Assembly (NCBI GenBank): GCA_038207625.1
Contig: JBBQZO010000041.1
Location: 1-46,464 of the forward strand
Origin: JBBQZO01 sp038207625
GTDB lineage: Bacteria; Pseudomonadota; Gammaproteobacteria; Burkholderiales; Burkholderiaceae_D
Direction: 5' to 3'
DNA length: 46,464 bases
The translations under genes were made by a program, and so were the position numbers. Below, one piece after another: positions 1-6,418 of this stretch (position 1 is the stretch's first letter; every line of letters starts with the position of its first letter). The notes beneath the pieces were generated by a model. It saw only the letters and a program-made list of their open reading frames with translations. It made no database searches and was not told where the DNA came from.

Positions 1-140
1 CGTCGAATCTTGCCTAAAATTTCCATGGTGATCACCTTTTTTCTCCTGCCCAAAATGTGGGCAGGAGCAGTAGAACACCTGGGTCAATTTTCGATCAGCA
101 TACCCCCTGCAGGTGGGTCAATTTTCGGTCAGCGCCAACA
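1..140. mobile_element. Probable terminus of an IS21-family insertion sequence (partial)
   Basis: Two near-identical 19-bp direct repeats, GGGTCAATTTTCGATCAGC at 81-99 and GGGTCAATTTTCGGTCAGC at 115-133, sit 34 bp apart. Repeated subterminal motifs of the GGGTCAATTTT type are typical of IS21-family (istA/istB) ends, and the block ends in CA at about 140, as expected for TG...CA termini. The transposase genes would lie left of the window, so the family is inferred from the repeats alone. An 8-bp inverted repeat (44-51 with 59-66) lies inside. The HAD gene stop at 143-145 is just outside the proposed end, so that gene looks intact. Confidence 0.45.
81..133. repeat. Pair of 19-bp direct repeats in the IS-like end
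   Basis: The copies at 81-99 and 115-133 differ at one base (GATC versus GGTC). They are probably transposase-binding repeats at the IS terminus. Confidence 0.6.
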
Positions 141-142
141 AT

Positions 143-664
143 TCACGTACAAAGCCGTTGCAGTGCCGTGGCTAGTTCATCAGCTTTGCCCAGCTGCCCA
201 AGCGCAAGCAAACGATGTTCTGGCACTACGACCCTGTGATATTGACTCTCTGGCCAGCAGTCGATGTCGTCATCAAGTGCAAGCCAGCGGTCGCACTTGC
301 GACGTGCCGCGTCTTCGCAAATGACTTGATAGCGGGACAATCGGTCGTAGTATTCTGCCCCCCCGGGCTCATCTGCCAGGCTCGGGTTCCAGGTCGCTCC
401 GACTATTCGCGCTCGCAGCGCTGGCGTGAGCTGCGCCTTTGCATAGCTGAATCCCAGGTGCCGAACCCAACTTGTGGACAGCACGATACGCAGCTCCGGG
501 TGCGGCATCACTAGGCGTTCGAGCAGCGGCACATGCTCGAACAACGGTCGCTCGCTTATCACGTTGTTTTCAAAAATCACAGGACGTTGCTTCACAATGC
601 GGACGTCTTCCCCATGGAGGCAGCCATCGAAGTCGAGATAGAAAATCAGAATCGGTGTCTTCAT
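143..664 (-). CDS. HAD-fold protein (HAD_SAK-like), first of two
   Basis: Small haloacid-dehalogenase-fold protein of 173 aa from the ATG at 664. HAD motif I is visible near the N-terminus (FYLDFDGCLH, D11 and D13), a motif II-like Ser/Thr block follows (VLSTSW, S63-S65), and an acidic motif IV lies near the C-terminus (LALDDD, D131-D133). This pattern is typical of the small HAD domains associated with 'Swiss Army Knife' RNA-repair and mobile-island proteins; the substrate is unknown. Alternative starts are an ATG at 682 and a GTG at 697. None has a strong ribosome binding site, and 664 puts motif I where the family usually has it. It is the last gene of a minus-strand series (2302 to 143) in the island and is paralogous in layout to the gene at 841-1380. 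Confidence 0.7.
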   Translation of the reverse strand: MKTPILIFYLDFDGCLHGEDVRIVKQRPVIFENNVISERPLFEHVPLLERLVMPHPELRIVLSTSWVRHLGFSYAKAQLTPALRARIVGATWNPSLADEPGGAEYYDRLSRYQVICEDAARRKCDRWLALDDDIDCWPESQYHRVVVPEHRLLALGQLGKADELATALQRLCT

Positions 665-840
665 TGTTAATTCAATCGTCATGGTTCGTCGGGACACCGT
701 TGATATGCGGTGAGCCCAGCATCGGGCAGAGTCAGCTGCTCATGGCTACCTGGCAAGCTGCGCGCACGAACGAGCGAGGCGATTCCTTCTTCAGATATCG
801 GCCGCAGAAGTTGCTCCATCAATAGCACGCCAGGGGTCAT

Positions 841-1380
841 CTATCGCGCCCCAGGCGCAATCTGGGCTCGGAGTAACCGCTGCGCATTTTCGAGTTGGTC
901 AGCCATGAAGCCCTTCCAGGGCTCACACAACACTAAGACGCCTTGCAGGTCCAGGAACGACTCCAGCAGACTCCATCCGCTCTCATGGTCATCGAGCACG
1001 AGCGTCGGCTGTGCCCGCTGTCCGTGCTTCGCAATCCAGTTTTTAATCTCGTTGTTTCGCGCCGACCCAGGACCTTTGGGCGTCGTCCAATATTTATGCA
1101 TGTTGTCTGCGACAAATTCCAGCCCCGTGCGCCGAAAAACCTCTTTCATTTGCACCCGGGTCATGTAGGTAGACCAGCTTGAACTCACGACGTATTGAGG
1201 CCAGAATTCATCGTGCAACGTCGTGAGATTAGCGCAGGCCTCCGCAAGAAATAGGCCGCTCCATAGCTCCGTCCAGCCATCGAGGTCGCCGGATTTGAAT
1301 GAGGCCATGACCTGATGACTTGTGTACTCGCGACTAACTGCAAGCACGTCGTCGAGGTCCAAGAAAATTAATGGACGCAT
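841..1380 (-). CDS. HAD-fold protein (HAD_SAK-like), second of two
   Basis: A 179-aa HAD-fold protein. Motif I is FLDLDDVL (D8, D10), motif II lies in VVSSSWSTY (S66-S68), a lysine near 113 could serve as motif III, and LVLDDHESGW (D130, D131) is motif IV. All catalytic positions of a phosphatase or phosphotransferase appear present, but the substrate cannot be read from sequence. It resembles its neighbour at 143-664 in length and motif order while differing in most residues, so this is either an old duplication or two independently recruited HAD genes. The start ATG at 1380 has only a weak Shine-Dalgarno. It sits between an unrecognised gene upstream and the other HAD gene downstream. Confidence 0.7.
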   Translation of the reverse strand: MRPLIFLDLDDVLAVSREYTSHQVMASFKSGDLDGWTELWSGLFLAEACANLTTLHDEFWPQYVVSSSWSTYMTRVQMKEVFRRTGLEFVADNMHKYWTTPKGPGSARNNEIKNWIAKHGQRAQPTLVLDDHESGWSLLESFLDLQGVLVLCEPWKGFMADQLENAQRLLRAQIAPGAR

Positions 1381-1484
1381 ATTAGAGTCGGCCTAGTCGA
1401 CGTGGCGCGGCACGTTGGCTATGGCCGCGTATCTCCGCGTCCTGCGCGCCCGTGAGCGGCAGCCCCCGGAACGGCTCGAATTCG

Positions 1485-1865
1485 TCAGTCGCCATGAGCA
1501 GCCTCCGGCGTTGGCCAGCCGAGCTGACTTGCGGTCTCGCGAATCACCCACCTGGCCTCGTCGTCACTGCCCCATTTCGCCTCGATTAGCCGCACCAGGT
1601 ACTGGTCGAGTATGTCCGCCTCTGCCATGTCCTTGCGCTTCCCCCGTTTGGTCTCAATGCAGCTTGTTACGAACTGGGGCACCAGGTGCAAACAGTGTCG
1701 CCAACGCTCATGAAGTTCGGGTGGCGTGCAACCGGGGCTGTAGTAGTGGCCTTGATATTCGACCGCCAGGAATTTGGTTTGGGCCCCAGGCACCGCTCCC
1801 AAATGCTGCGGGCGGGGGAAATCGGGAGGGACCGTGAAGTCAGACCTTTTCGTTGTCTCCGTCAC
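1485..1865 (-). CDS. Conserved-looking hypothetical protein, 126 aa
   Basis: Small soluble protein with a GTG start whose first bases overlap the stop of the upstream gene (GTGA at 1862-1865), which implies translational coupling. The N-terminal half is rich in Pro, Tyr and Gly (FTVPPDFPRPQ, then YQGHYYSPGC); the C-terminal half is helical and ends with a Trp-containing segment (ARWVIRETASQLGWP). It has no signal peptide, no membrane segment and no catalytic motif that I can name. The composed, non-repetitive sequence and tight coupling support a real gene. Its place in an integrase-associated island operon suggests a role tied to its partner at 1862-2302, but the function is unknown. Confidence 0.6.
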   Translation of the reverse strand: MTETTKRSDFTVPPDFPRPQHLGAVPGAQTKFLAVEYQGHYYSPGCTPPELHERWRHCLHLVPQFVTSCIETKRGKRKDMAEADILDQYLVRLIEAKWGSDDEARWVIRETASQLGWPTPEAAHGD

Positions 1866-2302
1866 AGCGCAGGTCCTGTGTGGGCGGCCGGAGGGCAGCT
1901 ATGCTCAGCGGCATGGCCGGGCGCCATCAGTCCAAATCCCGCCGCAAAGTGGTCGCGAAAAAGGTCCGTCAGCGCGACTGAGGCGATGTCGTAATCAATT
2001 ATCCGGGAGACCAACTCGTTGCGAACAATCTCATCGAGCTCACGTGCCAAAACGTCGAACAAGGAATCGCTGTTCTGACGAAACCGATGAAGACGTCCAA
2101 CGTCCTGCGCTAAGAGCAACTTTTCGATGTAGGAATTCAGTACCTCGAAGAGCTGGTTATCCTCGCCCGGTTCAAGTACGCCGGCGTTGTGCTTCGCGAC
2201 TTCGCGACACCAGGAAATTAAGGCTTCGATTGGCAGCGAGCTGGGCATCAGGTCACGCTCAATGCCACCGTTGAGCTCTGATTTCAGTAATGAGAGGGAC
2301 AT
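1862..2302 (-). CDS. Hypothetical protein, first gene of the island operon, 146 aa
   Basis: Unrecognised, mostly helical soluble protein. The frame stays open up to 2473, but the ATG at 2302 is preferred: it has a good Shine-Dalgarno (GGAAGG about 6 bases upstream). The longer version would translate a palindrome and three 15-bp direct repeats into low-complexity sequence (MSTAFPSTAFTSTAF). The central part has many charged residues and hydrophobic heptad-like spacing (LFEVLNSYIEKLLLAQDVG), while the last ~20 residues are rich in Pro, Ala and His. Its stop overlaps the GTG start of the next gene. It is divergent from the XRE regulator at 2503, with the shared control region between them. Confidence 0.6.
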   Translation of the reverse strand: MSLSLLKSELNGGIERDLMPSSLPIEALISWCREVAKHNAGVLEPGEDNQLFEVLNSYIEKLLLAQDVGRLHRFRQNSDSLFDVLARELDEIVRNELVSRIIDYDIASVALTDLFRDHFAAGFGLMAPGHAAEHSCPPAAHTGPAL

Positions 2303-2346
2303 CAAAACCTTCCGAATTCGAATGCGGTGCTGGCGCGGAGCGGCGC

Positions 2347-2406
2347 CCTCGAGAGATTGCTTCTCACCCTTCGTTGCCCATCTGTTTGCAACGAGGGTGC
2401 TCGAGG
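2347..2406. promoter_or_regulatory. Interrupted palindrome in the divergent control region
   Basis: Nested inverted repeats: CCTCGAG (2347-2353) pairs with CTCGAGG (2400-2406), and ACCCTTCGTTGC (2366-2377) pairs with GCAACGAGGGT (2388-2398) with one bulged T. The structure lies between the first operon gene (start 2302) and the XRE gene (start 2503). It could be a protein-binding palindrome or a hairpin in the operon leader RNA. Confidence 0.55.
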
Positions 2407-2429
2407 ATTTGCGAATTAGTGTAGCCTCA

Positions 2430-2474
2430 AAAGCTGTAGATGTAAAGGCGGTAGATGGAAAAGCTGTAGACACA
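2430..2474. repeat. Three 15-bp direct repeats, candidate operator of the XRE regulator
   Basis: Three contiguous imperfect units: AAAGCTGTAGATGTA (2430-2444), AAGGCGGTAGATGGA (2445-2459) and AAAGCTGTAGACACA (2460-2474). The core is AAagCtGTAGAtg. They end 28 bp before the XRE start codon and sit between divergent genes, as operators of controller-type regulators do. A 15-bp period is about one and a half helical turns, so neighbouring units would face different sides of the helix. Confidence 0.55.
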
Positions 2475-2502
2475 AAATATTCGTTAGGCGACTCTTTGGC
2501 CT

Positions 2503-2763
2503 ATGAAATCCACAATCTCCGAACTCGACCTTAGGAAACGCCTGGCGGCAAATCTGCGGAGTCATCGCGGGGCTCGAGGGCTATCCCAAGAGTCTCTCGC
2601 GGATGCTGCAGGTATTCATCGGACGTTCGTCAGCCAGGTTGAACGGGAGCTGAAAAACGTATCTTTGGATAGTATCCGTAGACTCGCCAATGCACTTGGT
2701 GTCGACCCTGTCGAACTGTTTCAACCCTTACCAAACGATGTGGGTGTTCGCTTGAAGTGCTGA
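2503..2763 (+). CDS. XRE-family transcriptional regulator, controller (C protein)-like
   Basis: An 86-aa protein that is almost entirely one HTH_3/Cro-C1 domain (residues about 10-75). The segment RGLSQESLADAAGIHRTF followed by VSQVERELKNVSLDSIRRLANALGV closely follows the consensus of restriction-modification controller proteins. No methyltransferase or endonuclease gene is visible, so the protein probably controls the divergent operon (2302 to 143) and itself through the repeats at 2430-2474. The ATG at 2503 has no strong Shine-Dalgarno. The gene ends 53 bp before the integrase stop, with which it is convergent. Confidence 0.85.
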   Translation: MKSTISELDLRKRLAANLRSHRGARGLSQESLADAAGIHRTFVSQVERELKNVSLDSIRRLANALGVDPVELFQPLPNDVGVRLKC

Positions 2764-2816
2764 TGCCAGAAATGAATGCACCCACCGGCGCCCTGTAATC
2801 ACTTCTGTCATGTCTT

Positions 2817-4415
2817 TTAGGCTGCGATGCGGCGGCGGAACGCGACCACGTTGGAGGCGGAATGTTGGGATTCGCTCGCGACATCGGCCTTAGCCGCAGA
2901 CGCCGCCGGAGCGTTGGTCAACAGCTTCATGTTCAAATGTGCGCCCTTCTTCAGGCGCCGCTGTCCACGATGTACCACGACTTGGCTGTTGTCGGCAAAT
3001 GCTTCATCCAACCGTTTAGCGAGGGCTGGCATACAGAGGTGGGTGTAACGCAAGAGCATGCGCGTGTCGCGGTGCCCGCTGAACGCCTGCAGGTCTACTA
3101 AAGAGAATCCGCCCGGCAATCTGCCGCCAGCATCGGCAACCCGCGAAATGGCTTCATGCCGGAGGTCGTGGACGTGGAGTTCGTTTTCCGCGACCAGTCC
3201 GGCCGCCGCACAAATGCGGGCCCAAGCCTTGCGCAGCGCATCAAGGCTTATTGGAAACGCCATTTCTCCATCGCGCGGCAACTGGCGGAGAAACCCGATA
3301 GCATCGGTGCGCAATGGTAGTTTGCGTGGGCGGCCATTCTTGGTTTCTGGGATAAACGCAGTCTGTTGCTCAAAATCTATATTTCCCCAAGTCAGGGACA
3401 GGGTTTCGCTACGCCGAGCACCTGTCATCAATTGAAACTGGACGAAGGCTTCCATCCATGGGAAATGTGTGTAGCTGGCCTCGGCCTCCGCCAAATATTG
3501 GGCACGCGCCGCTTTGACGATGTTTTTGCGCCGATATGCTGTGGCCGTCTCAATTGAGGCCGCTCGCTCAACATTCATCAATTCTTCAAGACGTCGTTCG
3601 ATGGACTTCTGAGCGTCCTCGTTGTACGCGGCGTTGAGCAGGCGCACTTCCTCCCCATCCTTCAGTCGACGGTCGCGCTCATTGAAATACTTGGGGCGCA
3701 TGATGCCGTCCATAGGGCTTTTGGCAACAGGAATACGCCATGTGTCGATGGCCATGCGGCAGACTGCCGAGAATACGTCAACCTCGCGGTCGACGGTCGA
3801 TGGTGACACCGACTGGCAGCGGTCGTCGATGTAATCGTTGAAGTCCTCGGGCATGATATCCGCAAATGGTTTGCGAACGAAGCATGACGCGGGGGAGGGC
3901 GTTCGTACGCCTTTGCCCGACGGCTTGCGGAATTTCGTTTTGGCCAGGCTGGGGTGCGAATTCTTGTGGTCGGTGTAGGCTTTGGCGACGTCGACCCGCA
4001 GGAGGCCAGAATCGACTAAAATGGCGTTGATGATATAGCCTTCGACCTCAAATCCTTTGTGGCGAGGCGACACCTCACGCAAGTATCTGGTCAACAGGTC
4101 GCCGAAAGTGACGCTACGACCCTTGGCGTAGTCAATGAATAGACTCGAGCGACGCTCAACTTCTATACGGTTTTGGGTTTTGAGAGCCTCGCCGAGGGTG
4201 TTCTCGTAGAGGCATTGCTTGCGATGGCCCGCGTCACGCACGCGGATAGCGAAACGGTCATCCATGCGGGACAGTTTTGGGTTGTAGCCTGCAGCCTTCA
4301 ACTCGGCAATATAGGATGTCGCTTCTTTTTCACGAGTGTAGGCGAAGGTCTTGGTGAAGTCTTCCTTCTTTTGTACAGTGACGACAAAGCGGGACCGGTT
4401 TTCGATAGATGCCAT
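2817..4415 (-). CDS. Site-specific tyrosine recombinase (integrase)
   Basis: A 532-aa phage/ICE-type integrase. The C-terminal catalytic domain (about 310-480) has the full set of residues: R334 in LMTGARRSE, K359 in ETKNGRPRK, H416 and R419 in HVHDLRHEA, H448 in FSGHRD, and the nucleophile Y457 in LLRYTHL. The N-terminal ~110 residues form an arm-binding-like region and residues about 185-240 a SAM-like core-binding domain. An extra charged helical segment (about 265-310) lies ahead of the catalytic fold, and a ~50-residue tail rich in Lys and Ala follows it. The gene ends at the tRNA-Pro side of the island (start 4415, tRNA 3' end 4586), the usual layout of an element integrated at a tRNA 3' end. 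Confidence 0.95.
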   Translation of the reverse strand: MASIENRSRFVVTVQKKEDFTKTFAYTREKEATSYIAELKAAGYNPKLSRMDDRFAIRVRDAGHRKQCLYENTLGEALKTQNRIEVERRSSLFIDYAKGRSVTFGDLLTRYLREVSPRHKGFEVEGYIINAILVDSGLLRVDVAKAYTDHKNSHPSLAKTKFRKPSGKGVRTPSPASCFVRKPFADIMPEDFNDYIDDRCQSVSPSTVDREVDVFSAVCRMAIDTWRIPVAKSPMDGIMRPKYFNERDRRLKDGEEVRLLNAAYNEDAQKSIERRLEELMNVERAASIETATAYRRKNIVKAARAQYLAEAEASYTHFPWMEAFVQFQLMTGARRSETLSLTWGNIDFEQQTAFIPETKNGRPRKLPLRTDAIGFLRQLPRDGEMAFPISLDALRKAWARICAAAGLVAENELHVHDLRHEAISRVADAGGRLPGGFSLVDLQAFSGHRDTRMLLRYTHLCMPALAKRLDEAFADNSQVVVHRGQRRLKKGAHLNMKLLTNAPAASAAKADVASESQHSASNVVAFRRRIAA

Positions 4416-4478
4416 GACATTTGCTCCAATGATTGTGGAGCTAGGTCTAGTGGATGCTGTTTAGCCTGCTGCGCAAAA

Positions 4479-4517
4479 GTGGCACGAAAACGTCGTTCTG
4501 CCACTAATTTGCCACTA
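4479..4517. repeat. TGCCACTA repeats beside the integrase
   Basis: TGCCACTA occurs at 4500-4507 and again at 4510-4517, and a related inverted motif AGTGGCAC occurs at 4479-4486. They lie between the integrase start and the tRNA 3' end. They could be arm-type integrase sites or elements of the integrase promoter. Confidence 0.35.
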
Positions 4518-4533
4518 GTGGGCGAGAAATGAC

Positions 4534-4556
4534 AAAGCCCCAGTGGCTGGGGCTTT
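4534..4556 (-). terminator. Hairpin downstream of tRNA-Pro
   Basis: The stem AAAGCCCC (4534-4541) and GGGGCTTT (4549-4556) has a 7-base loop. Read on the minus strand it is followed by a T-rich stretch (GTCATTTCTC). It lies 30 bp beyond the tRNA 3' end and probably ends the tRNA transcript. Confidence 0.6.
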
Positions 4557-4585
4557 TCTAAGTTCTTGATTTACAAGAAGAACTT

Positions 4586-4662
4586 TGGTCGGGGTGAGAA
4601 GATTCGAACTTCCGGCCTCTGCGTCCCGAACGCAGCGCTCTACCAGGCTGAGCCACACCCCG
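4586..4662 (-). tRNA. tRNA-Pro, anticodon CGG
   Basis: A 77-nt tRNA with encoded CCA. The acceptor stem starts CGGGGTG and closes with CACCCCG before ACCA. The anticodon stem CTGCG/CGCAG holds the loop TTCGGGA, giving anticodon CGG with G37, typical of tRNA-Pro. The T arm reads GGTTCGAATC-like (AAGTTCGAATCTT). The 3' end faces the integrase gene, so this gene is the probable attachment site of the island. The second attachment copy is not in the window. Confidence 0.95.
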
Positions 4663-4685
4663 ACATCGACCAGATGTCAGGGTAA

Positions 4686-4714
4686 AGTTAAGCACCGCCG
4701 GCGCCTTCTGTCAA
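4686..4714 (-). promoter_or_regulatory. Sigma-70 promoter of tRNA-Pro
   Basis: On the minus strand, TTGACA (4714-4709), a 17-bp spacer and TTAACT (4691-4686) lie about 24 bp upstream of the tRNA 5' end. The -35 box is perfect and the -10 box is weak. Confidence 0.5.
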
Positions 4715-4730
4715 CGCCACGGCGCAAGCT

Positions 4731-4840
4731 TGGTGCCGTGGCCATGTGGTCAGTGGTTTCGGTCGACCGCGAAAGCGCACAGTTTTGGTGCCGTGGCCGC
4801 GTGGTCAGTGGTTTCGGTCGACCGCGAAAGCGCACAGTTG
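4731..4840. repeat. 55-bp tandem duplication of the ispB 3' end
   Basis: Units 4731-4785 and 4786-4840 are 55 bp each and differ at only three bases (CA versus GC at unit positions 14-15, and the last base). The second unit contains the last ~11 codons and stop of ispB (stop at 4805-4807). The first unit therefore repeats the end of the coding region, including a second in-phase stop at 4750-4752, outside the gene. Confidence 0.85.
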
Positions 4841-5794
4841 CAGCAGGGATTGCTTATAGACGCTGTCTGGCAACGAGCTGATGGCGGCGGCGGCGCGCTT
4901 GGCCGCGCTGTCCGCTTCGCGTCGGGTGTAGTCGAGCGCGCCGCTGCTGGTGATGGCGGCCAGGATGGCGTCGAAATGCTGTTCGTCGCCTTGCTCGATG
5001 CACGAGCGCACCAACGCCGTTTGCTCTGGCGTGCCGTGCTCCATCAGGTAGATCAGCGGCATCGTCGGCTTGCCTTCGCGCAGGTCGTCGCCCACGTTCT
5101 TGCCGATCGCCGTGGCATCGCCGGCGTAGTCCAGTACGTCATCGATCAGCTGGAAGGCGGTGCCCAGCGAGCGGCCGTATTCGCCGGCCGCCTCGACCTC
5201 GACGTCGTTGGCGCCGGACACGAGCGCGCCCAATTGTGCGGCCGCTTCGAACAGCTTGGCCGTCTTCGAGCGGATCACGGTCAGGTAGCTGTCCTGGGTC
5301 ACGTCGGGATTGTGCATATTGAGCAGCTGCAGCACTTCGCCTTCGGCGATCACGTTGGTCGCGTCGGACAGAATCTGCATGACGCGCATATTGTTCAGGC
5401 CGACCATCATCTGGAAGGCGCGCGAATACAGAAAGTCCCCCACCAGCACCGAAGCGGCATTGCCGAACATCGCGTTGGCCGTCTGCCGCCCGCGCCGCAT
5501 CGACGATTCGTCGACGACGTCGTCATGCAGCAATGTGGCCGTGTGGATGAACTCCACCACGGCCGACAGCTCATGGTGTGCGCTGCCCTGGTAGCCGTAG
5601 GCGTTGGCCACCAACAGCACCAGCACCGGGCGGATGCGTTTCCCGCCTGCGCTGATGATGTATTCGGCGATCTGGTTCACGAGGGGAACCTCGGAATGCA
5701 GGCGCTGGCGAATCACCGTATTGACCACGGCCATATCGGCAGCGATCGTGTGGGCGATAGTATTCTGTTGTGCGTGTAAGATAGCGTCTGACAA
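4805..5794 (-). CDS. ispB: Octaprenyl diphosphate synthase (polyprenyl synthetase)
   Basis: Makes the C40 isoprenoid side chain of ubiquinone by repeated condensation of isopentenyl diphosphate. Both Asp-rich motifs of trans-prenyltransferases are present: LLHDDVVDES (first DDxxD) and LIDDVLDYAGD (second), with GGKRIRP binding the diphosphate. The proposed start is a TTG at 5794 (329 aa). It is preceded by an AGG Shine-Dalgarno at the right distance and lies 27 nt downstream of the start site predicted from a TATAAT box at 5833-5828. ATG candidates at 5839 and further upstream would lie before that start site; the ATG at 5734 is the other possibility. The gene is divergent from rplU. Its final codons are duplicated downstream. 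Confidence 0.93.
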   Translation of the reverse strand: MSDAILHAQQNTIAHTIAADMAVVNTVIRQRLHSEVPLVNQIAEYIISAGGKRIRPVLVLLVANAYGYQGSAHHELSAVVEFIHTATLLHDDVVDESSMRRGRQTANAMFGNAASVLVGDFLYSRAFQMMVGLNNMRVMQILSDATNVIAEGEVLQLLNMHNPDVTQDSYLTVIRSKTAKLFEAAAQLGALVSGANDVEVEAAGEYGRSLGTAFQLIDDVLDYAGDATAIGKNVGDDLREGKPTMPLIYLMEHGTPEQTALVRSCIEQGDEQHFDAILAAITSSGALDYTRREADSAAKRAAAAISSLPDSVYKQSLLQLCAFAVDRNH

Positions 5795-5827
5795 GGCGAA
5801 CCTGCGAGTGACATATAGGGTGCCGCG

Positions 5828-5833
5828 ATTATA
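5828..5833 (-). promoter_or_regulatory. -10 box of ispB
   Basis: A perfect TATAAT on the minus strand lies about 35 bp before the proposed TTG start. The -35 region is GC-rich and poor. The predicted start site near 5821 gives a 27-nt leader. Confidence 0.5.
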
Positions 5834-5957
5834 CGACATGCCCGGCCCCGCGTGCCGAGCTGCCTGCCTGCGGCGCCACCTCGGCGCGCATGTGGCTCCC
5901 CCGGCCAGCCCGGCGCGTTGCCGACATACCACGAACGTCTGGGTTTGTGCATCCCTT

Positions 5958-5986
5958 TTGACGAAAATAATCATTCCGTGTATAAT
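5958..5986 (+). promoter_or_regulatory. Sigma-70 promoter of rplU-rpmA
   Basis: TTGACG (5958-5963), a 17-bp spacer, then perfect TATAAT (5981-5986). Transcription would start near 5993, giving a leader of about 74 nt before rplU. Confidence 0.8.
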
Positions 5987-6066
5987 CGCAGGTCCTCCTG
6001 ACTCCGCACGAACATCTGCTGGGTTGCAAGGGGAAATTCTATCAACATTTGATGAGGTTTCAAATC

Positions 6067-6378
6067 ATGTACGCGGTCATAAAAACCGGTGGCAAACAAT
6101 ACAAAGTTGTCGCTGGTGAAAAACTTAAAGTAGAACAGATACCGGCAGACATTGGTTCCGAAATCACTATCGATCAAGTTCTCGCAGTAGGCGCGGGCGA
6201 CACCATTAAGTTTGGTGCCCCATTGGTCGAAGGTGCTACGGTGCTGGTAACAGTTGTCTCGCAAGGTCGTCACGACAAAGTGAAAATTTTCAAGATGCGC
6301 CGTCGTAAGCATTACCAGAAGCATCAAGGCCATCGTCAGAACTACACTGAAATCCAAATCGTTTCGATCAACGGCTAA
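6067..6378 (+). CDS. rplU: 50S ribosomal protein L21
   Basis: A 103-aa protein with the L21 signature: start MYAVIKTGGKQYKV and the C-terminal GHRQNYTEIQI, with the basic KMRRRKHYQKHQGH stretch that binds 23S rRNA. The start is the ATG at 6067, preceded by GAGG at 6053-6056; an in-frame ATG at 6049 would add six residues with no family match. It is the first gene of rplU-rpmA, driven by the promoter at 5958-5986, and rpmA follows after 40 bp. Confidence 0.98.
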   Translation: MYAVIKTGGKQYKVVAGEKLKVEQIPADIGSEITIDQVLAVGAGDTIKFGAPLVEGATVLVTVVSQGRHDKVKIFKMRRRKHYQKHQGHRQNYTEIQIVSING

Positions 6379-6418
6379 TCGCTGTTTGCCCGACTCATCA
6401 GCTATCAAGGAGCATTAA

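Noticed and set aside
44..66. Inverted repeat TCCTGCCC/GGGCAGGA as a terminator
   Set aside because: No T run follows the stem on either strand; the T run on the plus strand lies before it.
2303..2473. Longer N-terminus for the first operon gene up to 2473
   Set aside because: It would code for the palindrome and direct repeats, giving low-complexity sequence; a good Shine-Dalgarno is present only before 2302.
2503..2763. Classic type II restriction-modification system around the C-like XRE gene
   Set aside because: None of the neighbouring proteins shows methyltransferase (FxGxG, NPPY or PC) or nuclease (PD-ExK) motifs.
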